From NCBI GenBank assembly GCA_938017795.1, contig CALIJZ010000094.1, positions 1-38,718 of the forward strand: a stretch of 38,718 nucleotides of DNA, written 5' to 3'. The stretch is from an uncultured Bacteriovoracaceae bacterium. GTDB lineage: Bacteria > Bdellovibrionota > Bacteriovoracia > Bacteriovoracales > Bacteriovoracaceae. Shown here piece after piece: positions 18,714-27,307 of the stretch (its first letter is position 1; every line of letters begins with the position of its first letter). Made by a program: the position numbers and the translations under genes. The notes below the pieces were generated by a model that ran no database searches, was not told the DNA's origin, and saw only the letters and a list, made by a program, of their open reading frames with translations.

Positions 18714-20327
18714 ATGTTAAGTATTTCAAATGTTTCAAAAATCTTAGGTGGTAAAACACTCTATGAAAATGCAAGTTTTCAAATTAATCCAGGAGAAAAA
18801 GTTGGTCTTGTTGGACCTAATGGTGCAGGTAAGTCGACATTTTTTAGAATGATTATTGGAGAAGATAAACCAAACTCTGGTGAAATCTCTTATCCTGAAA
18901 AATTACGTATTGCCTACTTTTCTCAAAGTGTAGGAGAGATGCATGGCAAAACTGCCTTGCAAGAAGTTATTGAAGGAGACGCTAAAATTGCTGAACTTCA
19001 AAAACAGTTGAAACTTTTTGAAGAAAGAATGGCCGACTTTGAAAACATCTCAGAGCAAGAGATGAATGATCTTCTTGTGAAAATGGGTGATGTCCAAACA
19101 GAGTTTGAAAAAAGAGGCGGGTATGATCTAGAAGCAAGAGCAGAAGAGATTTTAACTGGACTGGGAATTATGCCTGAGGATCATCATAAACTAACTCAAG
19201 ACTTTAGTGGTGGTTGGAAGATGAGAATTGCTTTAGCTAAAGTCCTCGTTATGAAGCCAGATCTCATTTTAATGGATGAACCAACAAATTACTTAGATCT
19301 TGAAACTATTGTTTGGCTTGAAGTTTGGTTAAAAGCTTATGAAGGGGCAGTTTTTATGACTACTCACGATAGGTTCTTTATGAATAATATAGTCAAAAAA
19401 ATTGTAGAAGTTAATCATTCGACTGTTACTACTTATTCTGGTGATTATGATTTTTATGAAAAAGAGCGAGAACTAAGACTTGATCAGTTAAAATCTCAAC
19501 ATTCGAGACAAATGGCGATGCTTAAAAAGGAAGAAGAATTTATTGCTAAATTTAAAGCAAGAGCTTCTCATGCTGCTCAAGTTCAGTCTAGAGTTAAAAA
19601 GATTGAAAAAATTCAAAGAATAGAACTTCCCGCTGAACAAGCAGAAATTAAATTTTCGTTTGATTCCCCTCCAAGAGGTAGTGATGAAGTTGTCGTTTTA
19701 AAAGAACTCTCTAAGACCTATCAAAAATCTGATGGATCAGATTTAAATGTCTTTAAAGATTTAAGTGTAACAGTTAAAAGATTAGAAAAAATAGCAGTTG
19801 TTGGTGTTAATGGAGCTGGAAAGTCTACACTAATGAAGATTATTGCTAATCATTCTGAACCTAGCTCTGGATCATCAACTTTGGGAGCAAGCACCAAACT
19901 TGGATACTTTTCACAATTTAGTTTTGATGTTTTAAAACCTGAAAATACTGTTTTTGATGAGGTGAGATCTACGCTGGCTAACGCGAGTGATGGATTTTTA
20001 AGAAACCTTCTAGCTGCGTTTTTATTCAGAGGCGATGACGTCGATAAAAAAGTTAAGTTTCTATCGGGCGGTGAAAAATCACGCTTGATTTTAGCGGTCT
20101 TATTAGCTCAGAAAAATAATTTTTTAGTTTTAGATGAGCCTACAAATCATTTAGATATAAAATCTAGAGAAGTACTACTTAAGGCCTTGCAACAATTTAA
20201 AGGGACTGTGATGATTGTTAGTCACGATAGGCACTTTCTGGAAAGATTGGCAGATAAAATATATGAAGTTGATAAGGGTGAAATTCGAATTCACCCTATG
20301 AATTATTCTGAATATATAAATCGTTAA
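18714..20327 (+). CDS. ABC-F family ATPase (YbiT/Uup-like, ribosome-associated type)
   Basis: 537 residues with two ABC domains and no membrane segments. Domain 1 has Walker A 'GPNGAGKST', signature 'FSGGWKMRIALAK' and Walker B 'LILMDEPTNYLD'. Domain 2 has 'GVNGAGKST', 'LSGGEKSRLILA' and 'LVLDEPTNHLD'. Both have the downstream 'THDR/SHDR' switch histidine. The charged linker (about residues 240-310) is the P-site tRNA interaction motif region expected of ABC-F proteins, which act on ribosomes rather than in transport. The subtype cannot be fixed by eye. No Shine-Dalgarno sequence; the ATG lies 6 bases after an extended -10 box. The stop overlaps the convergent slyD stop by 4 bases. Confidence 0.92.
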   Translation: MLSISNVSKILGGKTLYENASFQINPGEKVGLVGPNGAGKSTFFRMIIGEDKPNSGEISYPEKLRIAYFSQSVGEMHGKTALQEVIEGDAKIAELQKQLKLFEERMADFENISEQEMNDLLVKMGDVQTEFEKRGGYDLEARAEEILTGLGIMPEDHHKLTQDFSGGWKMRIALAKVLVMKPDLILMDEPTNYLDLETIVWLEVWLKAYEGAVFMTTHDRFFMNNIVKKIVEVNHSTVTTYSGDYDFYEKERELRLDQLKSQHSRQMAMLKKEEEFIAKFKARASHAAQVQSRVKKIEKIQRIELPAEQAEIKFSFDSPPRGSDEVVVLKELSKTYQKSDGSDLNVFKDLSVTVKRLEKIAVVGVNGAGKSTLMKIIANHSEPSSGSSTLGASTKLGYFSQFSFDVLKPENTVFDEVRSTLANASDGFLRNLLAAFLFRGDDVDKKVKFLSGGEKSRLILAVLLAQKNNFLVLDEPTNHLDIKSREVLLKALQQFKGTVMIVSHDRHFLERLADKIYEVDKGEIRIHPMNYSEYINR

Positions 20328-20806
20328 TGGTGATGACCACCTGGACCATGAACATGTCTGTGGGCCACTTCTTCATCAGTAGCTTTTCTAATATCCATAA
20401 CTTCAACATTAAAGCTTAGTTTCATTCCGGCCATTGGATGATTTCCGTCTAGTACTATTTTATCATCTTGGATTTCACTTACAACTAATAAAACAGGTCC
20501 TCCTGGAGAGTCCATTTCAAAGTGTGTACCAACTTGAATATTGTCTGCATCAGGAAATTCATTCTTAGGAACGGCTTGAACTAATTGCTCATTTCTATTT
20601 CCATAAGCTTTATCAGGTTCAATATCAACATCGACCTTATCACCTTTTGCTTTGCCTTCTAGAGCTTCTTCTAGACCAGGAATAATGTTCTTATGACCTT
20701 GAAGATAGACTAAAGGTTCATCTCCAAAAGAGCTTTCTAATTCTTTACCTGATGAATCTTTTAAAGTGTAATGAATACTTACAACATGATCTTTTGTAAT
20801 GTTCAA
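20324..20806 (-). CDS. slyD: FKBP-type peptidyl-prolyl isomerase, SlyD-like
   Basis: 160 residues. The FKBP domain comprises 'DHVVSIHYTLKDSSGKELES' at the N-terminus and 'IIPGLEEALEGKAKGDK'. The inserted flap (IF) domain typical of SlyD follows 'PDKAYGNRNE' and ends 'LDGNHPMAGM', after which the strand 'KLSFNVEVMDIRKAT' closes the fold. The short tail is His-rich (HRHVHGPGGHHH), as in SlyD proteins that bind nickel and help metalloenzyme maturation. The ATG has AAGGAG upstream at good spacing. Probable cytoplasmic folding helper. It is the only other His-rich metal-binding protein in the window besides the HupE-like permease, but the two are not linked. It lies 36 bases after the zinc-ribbon gene and may share its transcript. 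Confidence 0.95.
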   Translation of the reverse strand: MNITKDHVVSIHYTLKDSSGKELESSFGDEPLVYLQGHKNIIPGLEEALEGKAKGDKVDVDIEPDKAYGNRNEQLVQAVPKNEFPDADNIQVGTHFEMDSPGGPVLLVVSEIQDDKIVLDGNHPMAGMKLSFNVEVMDIRKATDEEVAHRHVHGPGGHHH

Positions 20807-20842
20807 AGTGCTCCTTTGGTTAAGAGTAAAAAATCTTATCTC

Positions 20843-21259
20843 TTATCTATTAAAGTTTTTCTTATGATTAGGGTTTTTATTTTTCGAACTATTATTGGAA
20901 CGATTGTTTTTATTTCCACTTGTCACTGATTTGCTTTCTTTTTTTAAATTTCTCGTTGGTCCATAATATCTTCTATATTTATTTTGAGCTGCAAAGTCAC
21001 TTTGATCAGTTACTCTAAAATCATCATGGATTTCATTTTTGTCAGCACAATTTACACAAATCCATTTAGCATCTATCAATCTATTTCTATGATTAAATTT
21101 TTCAACATCAGGTTGGGTACTTTGGCATATTTCACAATAGTTTCTAGCAAACTGGTGCTTTTCACTATTTTTCTTTTCACGCTTAGGTTTGAAGTCTCTC
21201 TCATTTTCTGATTTTGTAGGTTTTAAGCCAGCTTTTAATAGAGCATCTTTTAGTGACAT
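20843..21259 (-). CDS. Small basic zinc-ribbon protein, function unknown
   Basis: 138 residues, cytoplasmic. It opens with 'MSLKDALLKAGLKP', reminiscent of the start of YaiL/DUF2058 proteins, but the rest does not obviously fit that family. Residues 42-71 hold two CxxC pairs (Cys42/45 and Cys68/71), a probable zinc ribbon. The C-terminal third is a disordered Lys/Asn/Ser-rich tail with net positive charge, which suggests RNA, DNA or ribosome binding. Strong ribosome site (AGGAGAG) before the ATG at 21259. Upstream of slyD by 36 bases. Not recognised further. Confidence 0.75.
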   Translation of the reverse strand: MSLKDALLKAGLKPTKSENERDFKPKREKKNSEKHQFARNYCEICQSTQPDVEKFNHRNRLIDAKWICVNCADKNEIHDDFRVTDQSDFAAQNKYRRYYGPTRNLKKESKSVTSGNKNNRSNNSSKNKNPNHKKNFNR

Positions 21260-21398
21260 ATCTTCTCTCCTATCACTACATTTTAATCACAGATCTATAA
21301 AAATCAACTATTTAGACTCAATTTTGGCTTAAATGTCACCGAAACTTTTCTCAAAACTGACCGTATTCTAATATAGGGGCTATTTTTAGGAGGTTAGA

Positions 21399-21746
21399 GT
21401 GGCTAAGCTAATATTATTGTGTATTTTTCTTCTTTCATTGTTCTCATGTGAGGGGGGAGTTTATTACGAAGTCGGCGTGGAAGTAGAATCTCCATATACC
21501 TACGAAATCTGCGATACAACTTGGGTGAGTCATTATGATGTTATTGAATCAGAATGTGTAGCCGTTTATTCAGATAATGATATTGATTATTGTGTGGATT
21601 TAATCGATGAATATGTAACAAGTTATCCTGAAATTGAATGTGTTGTAGGAGATTCTTCGGGATATAGTTATACGGGTCTACACTTAACAGTCGATCATTT
21701 ATATACGATTAGAGAAGATTTGCAATACCAAAGGTCTCAATTTTAA
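21399..21746 (+). CDS. Small acidic Tyr/Cys-rich lipoprotein, function unknown
   Basis: 115 residues from a GTG start preceded by a strong AGGAGG, which fixes the start. The signal ends in LFSC with Cys17 as the lipidated residue. The mature part is acidic, rich in Tyr, Val, Asp and Glu, and has four further cysteines that could form two disulfides. No domain recognised. It ends 5 bases from the convergent gene at 21752. Confidence 0.75.
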   Translation: MAKLILLCIFLLSLFSCEGGVYYEVGVEVESPYTYEICDTTWVSHYDVIESECVAVYSDNDIDYCVDLIDEYVTSYPEIECVVGDSSGYSYTGLHLTVDHLYTIREDLQYQRSQF

Positions 21747-21751
21747 TATGA

Positions 21752-22453
21752 CTACCTGGCACTGGCCAATTGTCTTTTAACTGATTTCTTTTGAATTCTT
21801 TTAAATCTTGTATTTACAATAGAATAGCTCTCTTGAGAAAAAGATAAACTTGAATGAGTTGTCGCAATGAGCTTACTTACTTCTGGATCTTTCAAGTAAG
21901 AAACCAACTTATTTATCTTTTTTGTAGAAAGATCTTTTAATAGAAATAAGTTTTTAAGTTTTGCAAGCTCTGAATCAAAGCTTTTCGAGTGAGCATTGGA
22001 GTATTTAGTGAAATTATTAATAGCTTGCATTTTTTTAGGAGAGATTTTGTTTAAATTTACTTTCATAAGATAGTTTTCAAACTTTAAATCAAACTGTGGG
22101 TTAGATCTTTTTTTCATCAACTTTTTGATATTTGAATTTGAGAAATACTGCACAAGCATTTTTCTTTGAACTTGATTTAAAGCAGCATGGCCTTTGATTA
22201 AGGATTGGATTATTAATCTTTGAGAGTCTAAATCATTTTTTTGAAACTCAACCAATTGATTTTTTAAAAAATCTTTTCCTTTGATACTTAGGTGAGCACT
22301 CTTTTCAATTGATTTGAAAAGTTTATTAGTATAAACCTGCAAGAGAGAAAATTTATGAATTTGTCTATCTAGAGTAGGAATTCCAAGTTTTACTTCACTT
22401 AGAGAACTTAAAGAAATTAGACATAACAAACCTATTATTTTTAACATGTTCAT
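21752..22453 (-). CDS. Secreted alpha-helical basic protein, function unknown
   Basis: 233 residues. The signal peptide (hydrophobic residues 4-17, cleavage near 'SLSE') leads to a mature protein that appears almost wholly helical and rich in Lys, Leu, Ser and Asn, with no cysteine after the signal. Two adjacent methionines (22453 and 22447) could start it; neither has a visible Shine-Dalgarno sequence. Mature sequence features such as 'KKLMKKRSNP' and the C-terminal 'RFKRIQKKSVKRQLASAR' are strongly basic. No family recognised; probably periplasmic. Confidence 0.65.
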   Translation of the reverse strand: MNMLKIIGLLCLISLSSLSEVKLGIPTLDRQIHKFSLLQVYTNKLFKSIEKSAHLSIKGKDFLKNQLVEFQKNDLDSQRLIIQSLIKGHAALNQVQRKMLVQYFSNSNIKKLMKKRSNPQFDLKFENYLMKVNLNKISPKKMQAINNFTKYSNAHSKSFDSELAKLKNLFLLKDLSTKKINKLVSYLKDPEVSKLIATTHSSLSFSQESYSIVNTRFKRIQKKSVKRQLASAR

Positions 22454-22683
22454 ATTTTAACTTCATAGAGACTATAATTTATCGAATCTATGAAATTTTA
22501 ATAACTTACAAAGTTTATTCATTAGTTTTATGACAACTATATATTGCATTATGAGACTCTAATCAATTCTAGAAGGTTTTGAGTAGCATTGGTCCGTAAT
22601 TAGTTAGTGACTAAGGATAAGAGTTTTTTATTTAAGGAGGTTCTTGCTATCTTGCTGGACCTGGGACATTCATGTCAAAATAG

Positions 22684-22689
22684 TATAAT
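22684..22689 (+). promoter_or_regulatory. Candidate -10 box of fadD
   Basis: TATAAT lies 31 bases before the fadD ATG, which leaves room for a leader with the AAAGGTG ribosome site. The 267-base divergent gap around it (22454-22720) has no recognised operator or RNA. An isolated AAGGAGG at about 22635 leads only to short frames. Confidence 0.4.
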
Positions 22690-22720
22690 AATTATCATTT
22701 AAATATTAAAAGGTGTTGGA

Positions 22721-24376
22721 ATGGAAAAAGTTTGGACTGATCATTACGAAGCAGGCGTGAGAAGAGAGATTAATATCAATGAATATAAATCTATCACTGA
22801 AATTTTAGACCATTCTTTTGCAAATTTCAGTGAGAAAGTATCTTTTCATAATATGGGAACAGACCTCACTTACGGTGAGTTAAAAGAGAAAAGTTATAAA
22901 TTTGGACAATATCTTCAAAGTCTTGGGCTAGAAAAAGGAGATAGGGTTGCTCTTATGATGCCAAATATTCTCCAATATCCCGTTGCTTTATTTGGAATCC
23001 TACAAGCTGGAATGATTGCTGTTAATGTTAATCCTCTTTATACTTCTCGAGAACTTGAGCATCAGCTTAAAGATTCGGGTGCTAAAGCAATTATTATTTT
23101 TGAAAATTCAGCACACAACTTAGAAGCAATTATAAAAAAGACAGAAGTAAAGCATGTCGTTGTTACAGCTGTGGGAGATTTATTAAAATTTCCAAAATCT
23201 ATGATAGTAAACTTTGTTTTAAAACATGTTAAGAAAATGGTTCCTGCTTGGAATATTCAAGGAGCTGTTAGTTTTAAAGAAGCTCTCTCAAAGGGAAATA
23301 GCTCTAATTTTGAAAAAGCAACTTTAACTCATGATGATATCGCATTTTTACAATACACTGGTGGAACAACTGGAGTCTCTAAGGGAGCGATGCTTACTCA
23401 TAAAAATATTATTGCAAATGTTCTTCAAGCTAAAGAATGGATAAAAAATGCGATTGTTGATGGTCAAGAGATTGTGATCACTCCATTGCCGCTTTATCAT
23501 ATCTTCTCTCTAACTGCTAACTGCTTAGTATTTTCTTCTGTTGGGGCCACAAATATCCTAATTACTAACCCAAGAGATATTAAGGGGTTTGTAAAAGAAT
23601 TAGGTAAATGGAAATTTAGTGCTTTTACTGGTGTTAATACTCTTTTTAATGCTCTTATTAATAATAAAGAATTCAAGAAACTAGATTTTAGTCATTTAAA
23701 AGTAACTCTAGGTGGAGGAATGGCAGTGCAAAAAGTTGTTGCTCAAAAATGGCAAGAGATTACTAAAAAACCTCTTATAGAAGCTTATGGATTAACGGAA
23801 ACGTCTCCAGCTGCTTGTATAAACCCAATGACTCTTGATGGCTTTAATGGATTTATAGGACTCCCTATTTCTTCTACTCATATTCAAATCAAAGATGATG
23901 CTGGAGCGGACTTGGCCCATGATGAGGTTGGAGAGATATGTATAAAGGGACCTCAGGTCATGAAAGGTTATTGGCAAAGGCCAAAAGAGACAGCTGACAT
24001 TATGACTACTGATGGTTTTTTAAGAACAGGTGATATTGGTTTTATGACTAAAGAAGGATATTTCAAAATAGTTGATAGAAAAAAAGATATGATTTTAGTA
24101 TCAGGCTTTAATGTATTTCCTAATGAAGTAGAAGAAGTGGTTGTTCAGCACGATATGGTATTGGAATGTGCTGCTATTGGTGTTCCAGATGAAAAAAGTG
24201 GTGAAGTTGTAAAGGTCTTTGTTGTTAAAAAAGATGATGGGTTAACAAAAGATGATTTAAAAGCTTTTTGTAAAAAGAACTTAACTGGGTACAAAGTCCC
24301 TAAGCACTTTGAATTTAGAGATGATCTTCCTAAGTCTAATGTTGGTAAGATTTTACGTAAGGACCTAAGGGCCTAG
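22721..24376 (+). CDS. fadD: Long-chain fatty acid-CoA ligase
   Basis: 551 residues, a usual length. It activates fatty acids to acyl-CoA through an acyl-AMP intermediate. AMP-binding motifs are 'YTGGTTGVSKGAMLTH' (about residues 212-227), 'YGLTETSPA', 'GFLRTGDIG' and the hinge region 'IVDRKKDMILVSGFNVFPNE'. The C-terminal catalytic lysine lies in 'PKSNVGKILRKDL'. The start has AAAGGTG upstream. It stands alone on its strand, without beta-oxidation genes next to it. In a predator this would feed prey-derived fatty acids into lipid synthesis or beta-oxidation; this is inference. Confidence 0.94.
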   Translation: MEKVWTDHYEAGVRREININEYKSITEILDHSFANFSEKVSFHNMGTDLTYGELKEKSYKFGQYLQSLGLEKGDRVALMMPNILQYPVALFGILQAGMIAVNVNPLYTSRELEHQLKDSGAKAIIIFENSAHNLEAIIKKTEVKHVVVTAVGDLLKFPKSMIVNFVLKHVKKMVPAWNIQGAVSFKEALSKGNSSNFEKATLTHDDIAFLQYTGGTTGVSKGAMLTHKNIIANVLQAKEWIKNAIVDGQEIVITPLPLYHIFSLTANCLVFSSVGATNILITNPRDIKGFVKELGKWKFSAFTGVNTLFNALINNKEFKKLDFSHLKVTLGGGMAVQKVVAQKWQEITKKPLIEAYGLTETSPAACINPMTLDGFNGFIGLPISSTHIQIKDDAGADLAHDEVGEICIKGPQVMKGYWQRPKETADIMTTDGFLRTGDIGFMTKEGYFKIVDRKKDMILVSGFNVFPNEVEEVVVQHDMVLECAAIGVPDEKSGEVVKVFVVKKDDGLTKDDLKAFCKKNLTGYKVPKHFEFRDDLPKSNVGKILRKDLRA

Positions 24377-24379
24377 AAC

Positions 24380-24403
24380 TGTCTAAAGTTCAGACACATT
24401 TTT
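24380..24403 (+). terminator. Weak intrinsic terminator after fadD
   Basis: TGTCT and AGACA form a 5-bp stem with a 7-base loop right after the fadD stop, followed within 2 bases by five Ts. A competing GAACT/AGTTC pairing overlaps it. The stem is short, so termination is likely inefficient. Confidence 0.35.
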
Positions 24404-24519
24404 AAAGACTATGCACATTTTTTCATACTTTTGTTTCAAATCCCTGAAATTAGGTGCCTTAAAGTTGGTATAGTCATTGCATTAACGTAGTTGAAATCTT
24501 TTATAAGGAGAGAACGACT

Positions 24520-26907
24520 ATGAAATTTTTAATCAGTCTAACACTTTTACTTTTTGTATCTTGTGGGCATCAAGTTCCTGATGTAACAGAAGGTGCACAA
24601 GACACAACTACAACTACTACTTCACCGGTAAATCCTGTGAGTCCATCAGTAAGAAGTCATCAAGTTGATGGTATTATCTTAAATGATGAAAATGACTTTA
24701 GTTCAATTGTAAGTCTCTCCTCTTTAGGTATTGATACAACTACTTATCAAATCTTACCTCAAACTCTTCATGCTGAAGTGGTTGATAATGGTAATGGAGA
24801 ACTTGAATATAATTTTAGTCAAATTCTTTTATCTCAAATTGATCAATTTGAAGATGGTCGTTTTCAAGATGCTATAGAGGTTTTTGCAACTGATGCACAA
24901 GGTGAGACTCTTCAGCATCGAATTACCCTCACAGGTACAATTATTACAGACTTTGATGGATCTGATGTTTCTGGAAGTGATGGTGGTTCAGACAATAGTG
25001 GCTCAACAAATGGTGGGAGTGATATTGGAGGAGGAAGCGAAGGTGGATTTGAAGCAGTTCTTCAAAATGACCGTTTTGTATTTGATAGAAATAACTTAAC
25101 AGGAGCAGTTGAAACACTAATTCCAGTTCTTGAAAATGATGAACTAGATGGCTTTACAGTCACTGGTTTAGCAGTAGATAGAGTAAACCCTTTTGATACT
25201 GTTGAGGTAAGTACTTCAGATAATATTGGTGTAATTGTTAGAGGGTTAGACACAATTGCTCCTCAAGGTTTCTCAATTGCTTATACAGTTTTTGGTAGAA
25301 ATAACGAAACGGGATTTGCTGGAGAGCTAGGTTCGGCGATTTTAACGATCATTGTTGAAGATGGAGCTGGAAGCGATAATGCAGGAAGTGATAACGCTGG
25401 AAGTGATAACACAGGAAGCGATAATGCTGGAAGTGATAACGCAGGAAGCGATAATGCTGGAAGTGATAATGGTATTGATGGAGCACAAATAAATAGTGAT
25501 AGAGTTGAATTAGAATCAAGCTCATTAACTCCAAATGTAGCGAGAGCTTTTGATGTTCTAAGTAATGATGAATTAGATGGTTTTAGAGATATAAGTGTAA
25601 CAGTTAGTAGAGATACAGTATTTGGTGATGTTGAAATTAGAACTGACTCTCAAGGACATGTTATCTTTAGTGGCTTAGAAAGAATTGGAGCTGAAGCATT
25701 CTCAATAGGTTATACAGTTTTTGGAACTGATGAATTAACAGGAATTTCTGGAGAGCTAGGAAGTGCGCGATTATCAATAATTATTGATGGTGGAACAGAT
25801 AATGGAAATGTTGATGGTGGAAGTGATGATGGTGGAAGTGATGATGGTGGTAACGACAATGATGGAAGTAATGATGGTGAAGATAGTGATGAGATAACTC
25901 CTGTTGAATCTCAAGAGCATAGAGATATTTGTAATGCATTTGCTCAATCAGAGAATACAAAATTAGAAGCAGTTTATACTCATAAGGGGCATTTTGGAGA
26001 AAATGCAAAACCAGCTTGTTCAATATCACAATGTTTTGGTCAAGGTGATGACTTAAAAGATCAAATTGGTAGAAACAATGCAGTTAGTATTGATGGAAAG
26101 AGATATAAAGCTAGAGTTGAAGATTTTAACGGAGTTCAGATTGCAAGACTTTGCTATACTCCAGATGATAAAGATAACGAGCTTTCAATTCATGGAGAAG
26201 GATTAGATTTTTTAAGAAGAAGTGAAGGGTTTGCAAAGATAATCACAGTTTTAGAAACAAAAGGTGAAATGCCTCTAGAGATTGATGGATTAAGCACTCA
26301 AAAAATTATTAGAAAGCAATCACTTAGTAACGTACCAGGATCTCACCTTGAATTATTAGCTGAAAATAGATTAGAAAATGGCACAGCTGTAATGAGTTTT
26401 AAATATGATATTGCAGATAGTGTTGTCGCAAGTCTAGATATCAATACTTATTACCATGATAGCTATTTGGTAGATATCTTAGATAACTCTAGAGTTATCT
26501 ATACAGTTCAAGTAAATGTAAGTTTTAGAATTAAAGGAGAGCAAGATTTTATTTTAAAAGACCAAATCTTAGATCATGAAATAAAAGTTTTTAATATCAT
26601 TGGTGGCGGAAATCCTGACAAAATCTTAGATCAAGAAATTGATCTTACTAGTCTAGCGACTGTTTTTTCTGAAGATATTCATACAATCGTGAGTCTAGAT
26701 TGTGTTGCAGAGAAAGAAGCCCATGAGTTACAAGAAAATGATGGATCTCAAGGAGCTAGTTCTTTTCACTTTGTTTGGAGAGATCAAGATCTAAAAAACT
26801 TAACTGGAGGAATAAGTGTTACTTGTACAGGAGAATTCTTGAACGAACGTACAGGGAATACAATCCAAGCAAGTGATGAAAATCCTTTGAGAGTTAAATT
26901 TAAATAA
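24520..26907 (+). CDS. Large lipoprotein with two related beta domains and Gly-Ser-Asp-Asn linkers
   Basis: 795 residues. The signal ends FVSC with Cys15 as the lipid site; AAGGAGAG precedes the ATG. A Thr/Pro-rich stalk follows, then an N-terminal domain (about 45-150) and a Ser/Gly/Asp linker. Two homologous domains (about 183-282 and 325-424) each contain 'NDELDGF', 'FSIxYTVFG' and 'TGxxGELGSAxLxIII'. The 'VLxNDELDGF' start resembles VCBS/cadherin-like tandem domains. The domains are separated by seven GSDNA-type repeats, and an Asp/Gly/Ser linker (about 427-462) leads to a C-terminal domain of about 330 residues with several cysteines. The Asp-rich linkers could bind calcium. Likely outer-membrane-anchored surface protein; the role is unknown. 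A strong terminator follows. Confidence 0.8.
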   Translation: MKFLISLTLLLFVSCGHQVPDVTEGAQDTTTTTTSPVNPVSPSVRSHQVDGIILNDENDFSSIVSLSSLGIDTTTYQILPQTLHAEVVDNGNGELEYNFSQILLSQIDQFEDGRFQDAIEVFATDAQGETLQHRITLTGTIITDFDGSDVSGSDGGSDNSGSTNGGSDIGGGSEGGFEAVLQNDRFVFDRNNLTGAVETLIPVLENDELDGFTVTGLAVDRVNPFDTVEVSTSDNIGVIVRGLDTIAPQGFSIAYTVFGRNNETGFAGELGSAILTIIVEDGAGSDNAGSDNAGSDNTGSDNAGSDNAGSDNAGSDNGIDGAQINSDRVELESSSLTPNVARAFDVLSNDELDGFRDISVTVSRDTVFGDVEIRTDSQGHVIFSGLERIGAEAFSIGYTVFGTDELTGISGELGSARLSIIIDGGTDNGNVDGGSDDGGSDDGGNDNDGSNDGEDSDEITPVESQEHRDICNAFAQSENTKLEAVYTHKGHFGENAKPACSISQCFGQGDDLKDQIGRNNAVSIDGKRYKARVEDFNGVQIARLCYTPDDKDNELSIHGEGLDFLRRSEGFAKIITVLETKGEMPLEIDGLSTQKIIRKQSLSNVPGSHLELLAENRLENGTAVMSFKYDIADSVVASLDINTYYHDSYLVDILDNSRVIYTVQVNVSFRIKGEQDFILKDQILDHEIKVFNIIGGGNPDKILDQEIDLTSLATVFSEDIHTIVSLDCVAEKEAHELQENDGSQGASSFHFVWRDQDLKNLTGGISVTCTGEFLNERTGNTIQASDENPLRVKFK
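25369..25473 (+). repeat. Seven in-frame 15-base repeats encoding GSDNA-type units
   Basis: Seven consecutive 15-base units encode GSDNA (or GSDNT once and GSDNG last). The units alternate GGAAGCGATAAT and GGAAGTGATAAC spellings. Because 15 is a multiple of 3, gain or loss of units would change linker length but not the frame. Confidence 0.9.
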
Positions 26908-26917
26908 TTAATAAATC

Positions 26918-26940
26918 AGGGCCTCGAAAGAGGCCTTTTT
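26918..26940 (+). terminator. Strong intrinsic terminator with GAAA tetraloop
   Basis: AGGGCCTC and GAGGCCTT pair as an 8-bp stem (one G-T pair) around a GAAA loop and run straight into a T tract. It lies 10 bases after the stop of the large lipoprotein. The reverse strand lacks a T run, so it acts on plus-strand transcripts. Confidence 0.85.
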
Positions 26941-27286
26941 AATATGGCGTTTTTACCTTCCAAACAACATTGCTAAATCTAAACTTTACATATTTTTTAT
27001 CTAATCCGAAGTCAGCTAATTCTACATTCAGTGGTTCTGACCAAGTAGAATAACTCCCATTCTTTTTAAGCATCAACGACATTCTAAAGTTTGAAAATTC
27101 TTTTCTTAAGTTTTCTACTCCTAAAGAATTAGTTGTTGTATGAAAAACTTTATCAATTTTTCTACCTTCTTGATCTACTTCAAATCTTATATAATAAGCG
27201 TCAGGCTTAAAATCTCTCCAGTAAAAGTAAGTTCTTGAGAATGTTGGTAATGAGATAAGAGTGATTAAAATAATAAATGCTTTCAT
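26939..27286 (-). CDS. Small secreted protein, function unknown
   Basis: 115 residues with a signal peptide (residues 1-17, 'ISLPTFSR'). The mature part is rich in aromatic residues (for example 'RTYFYWRDFKPDAYYIRFE') and appears to be a small beta protein without cysteines. No family recognised. The ATG at 27286 lies 6 bases after a TATAAT with no ribosome site, which suggests a leaderless message separate from the gene 21 bases upstream. Its stop lies in the T tract of the convergent terminator. Confidence 0.7.
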   Translation of the reverse strand: MKAFIILITLISLPTFSRTYFYWRDFKPDAYYIRFEVDQEGRKIDKVFHTTTNSLGVENLRKEFSNFRMSLMLKKNGSYSTWSEPLNVELADFGLDKKYVKFRFSNVVWKVKTPY

Positions 27287-27292
27287 GCATAT

Positions 27293-27298
27293 ATTATA
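27293..27298 (-). promoter_or_regulatory. -10 box (TATAAT) six bases before the 27286 start
   Basis: On the minus strand TATAAT is followed by ATATGC and then ATG. The start point falls on the start codon, so a leaderless mRNA is likely. A weak GGCAAA lies 17 bases upstream in the -35 position. Confidence 0.55.
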
Positions 27299-27307
27299 GA
27301 TTGAGCT

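Noticed and set aside
22633..22700. Short frame after an AAGGAGG in the fadD upstream gap
   Set aside because: Possible starts are TTG only and give about 14-16 residues; no conserved leader-peptide pattern or attenuator is visible.
22686..22702. Partial Fur-like sequence in the fadD leader
   Set aside because: Only an AT-rich partial match to half a Fur box; not above chance in DNA this AT-rich.
25369..25473. Tandem repeats that might suggest a CRISPR array
   Set aside because: Units are 15 bases with no spacers, lie in frame and encode GSDNA repeats in a lipoprotein.
25781..26029. Minus-strand frame rich in His/Tyr
   Set aside because: Shadow of the Asp/Gly-rich linker on the plus strand; composition follows from the complementary codons.
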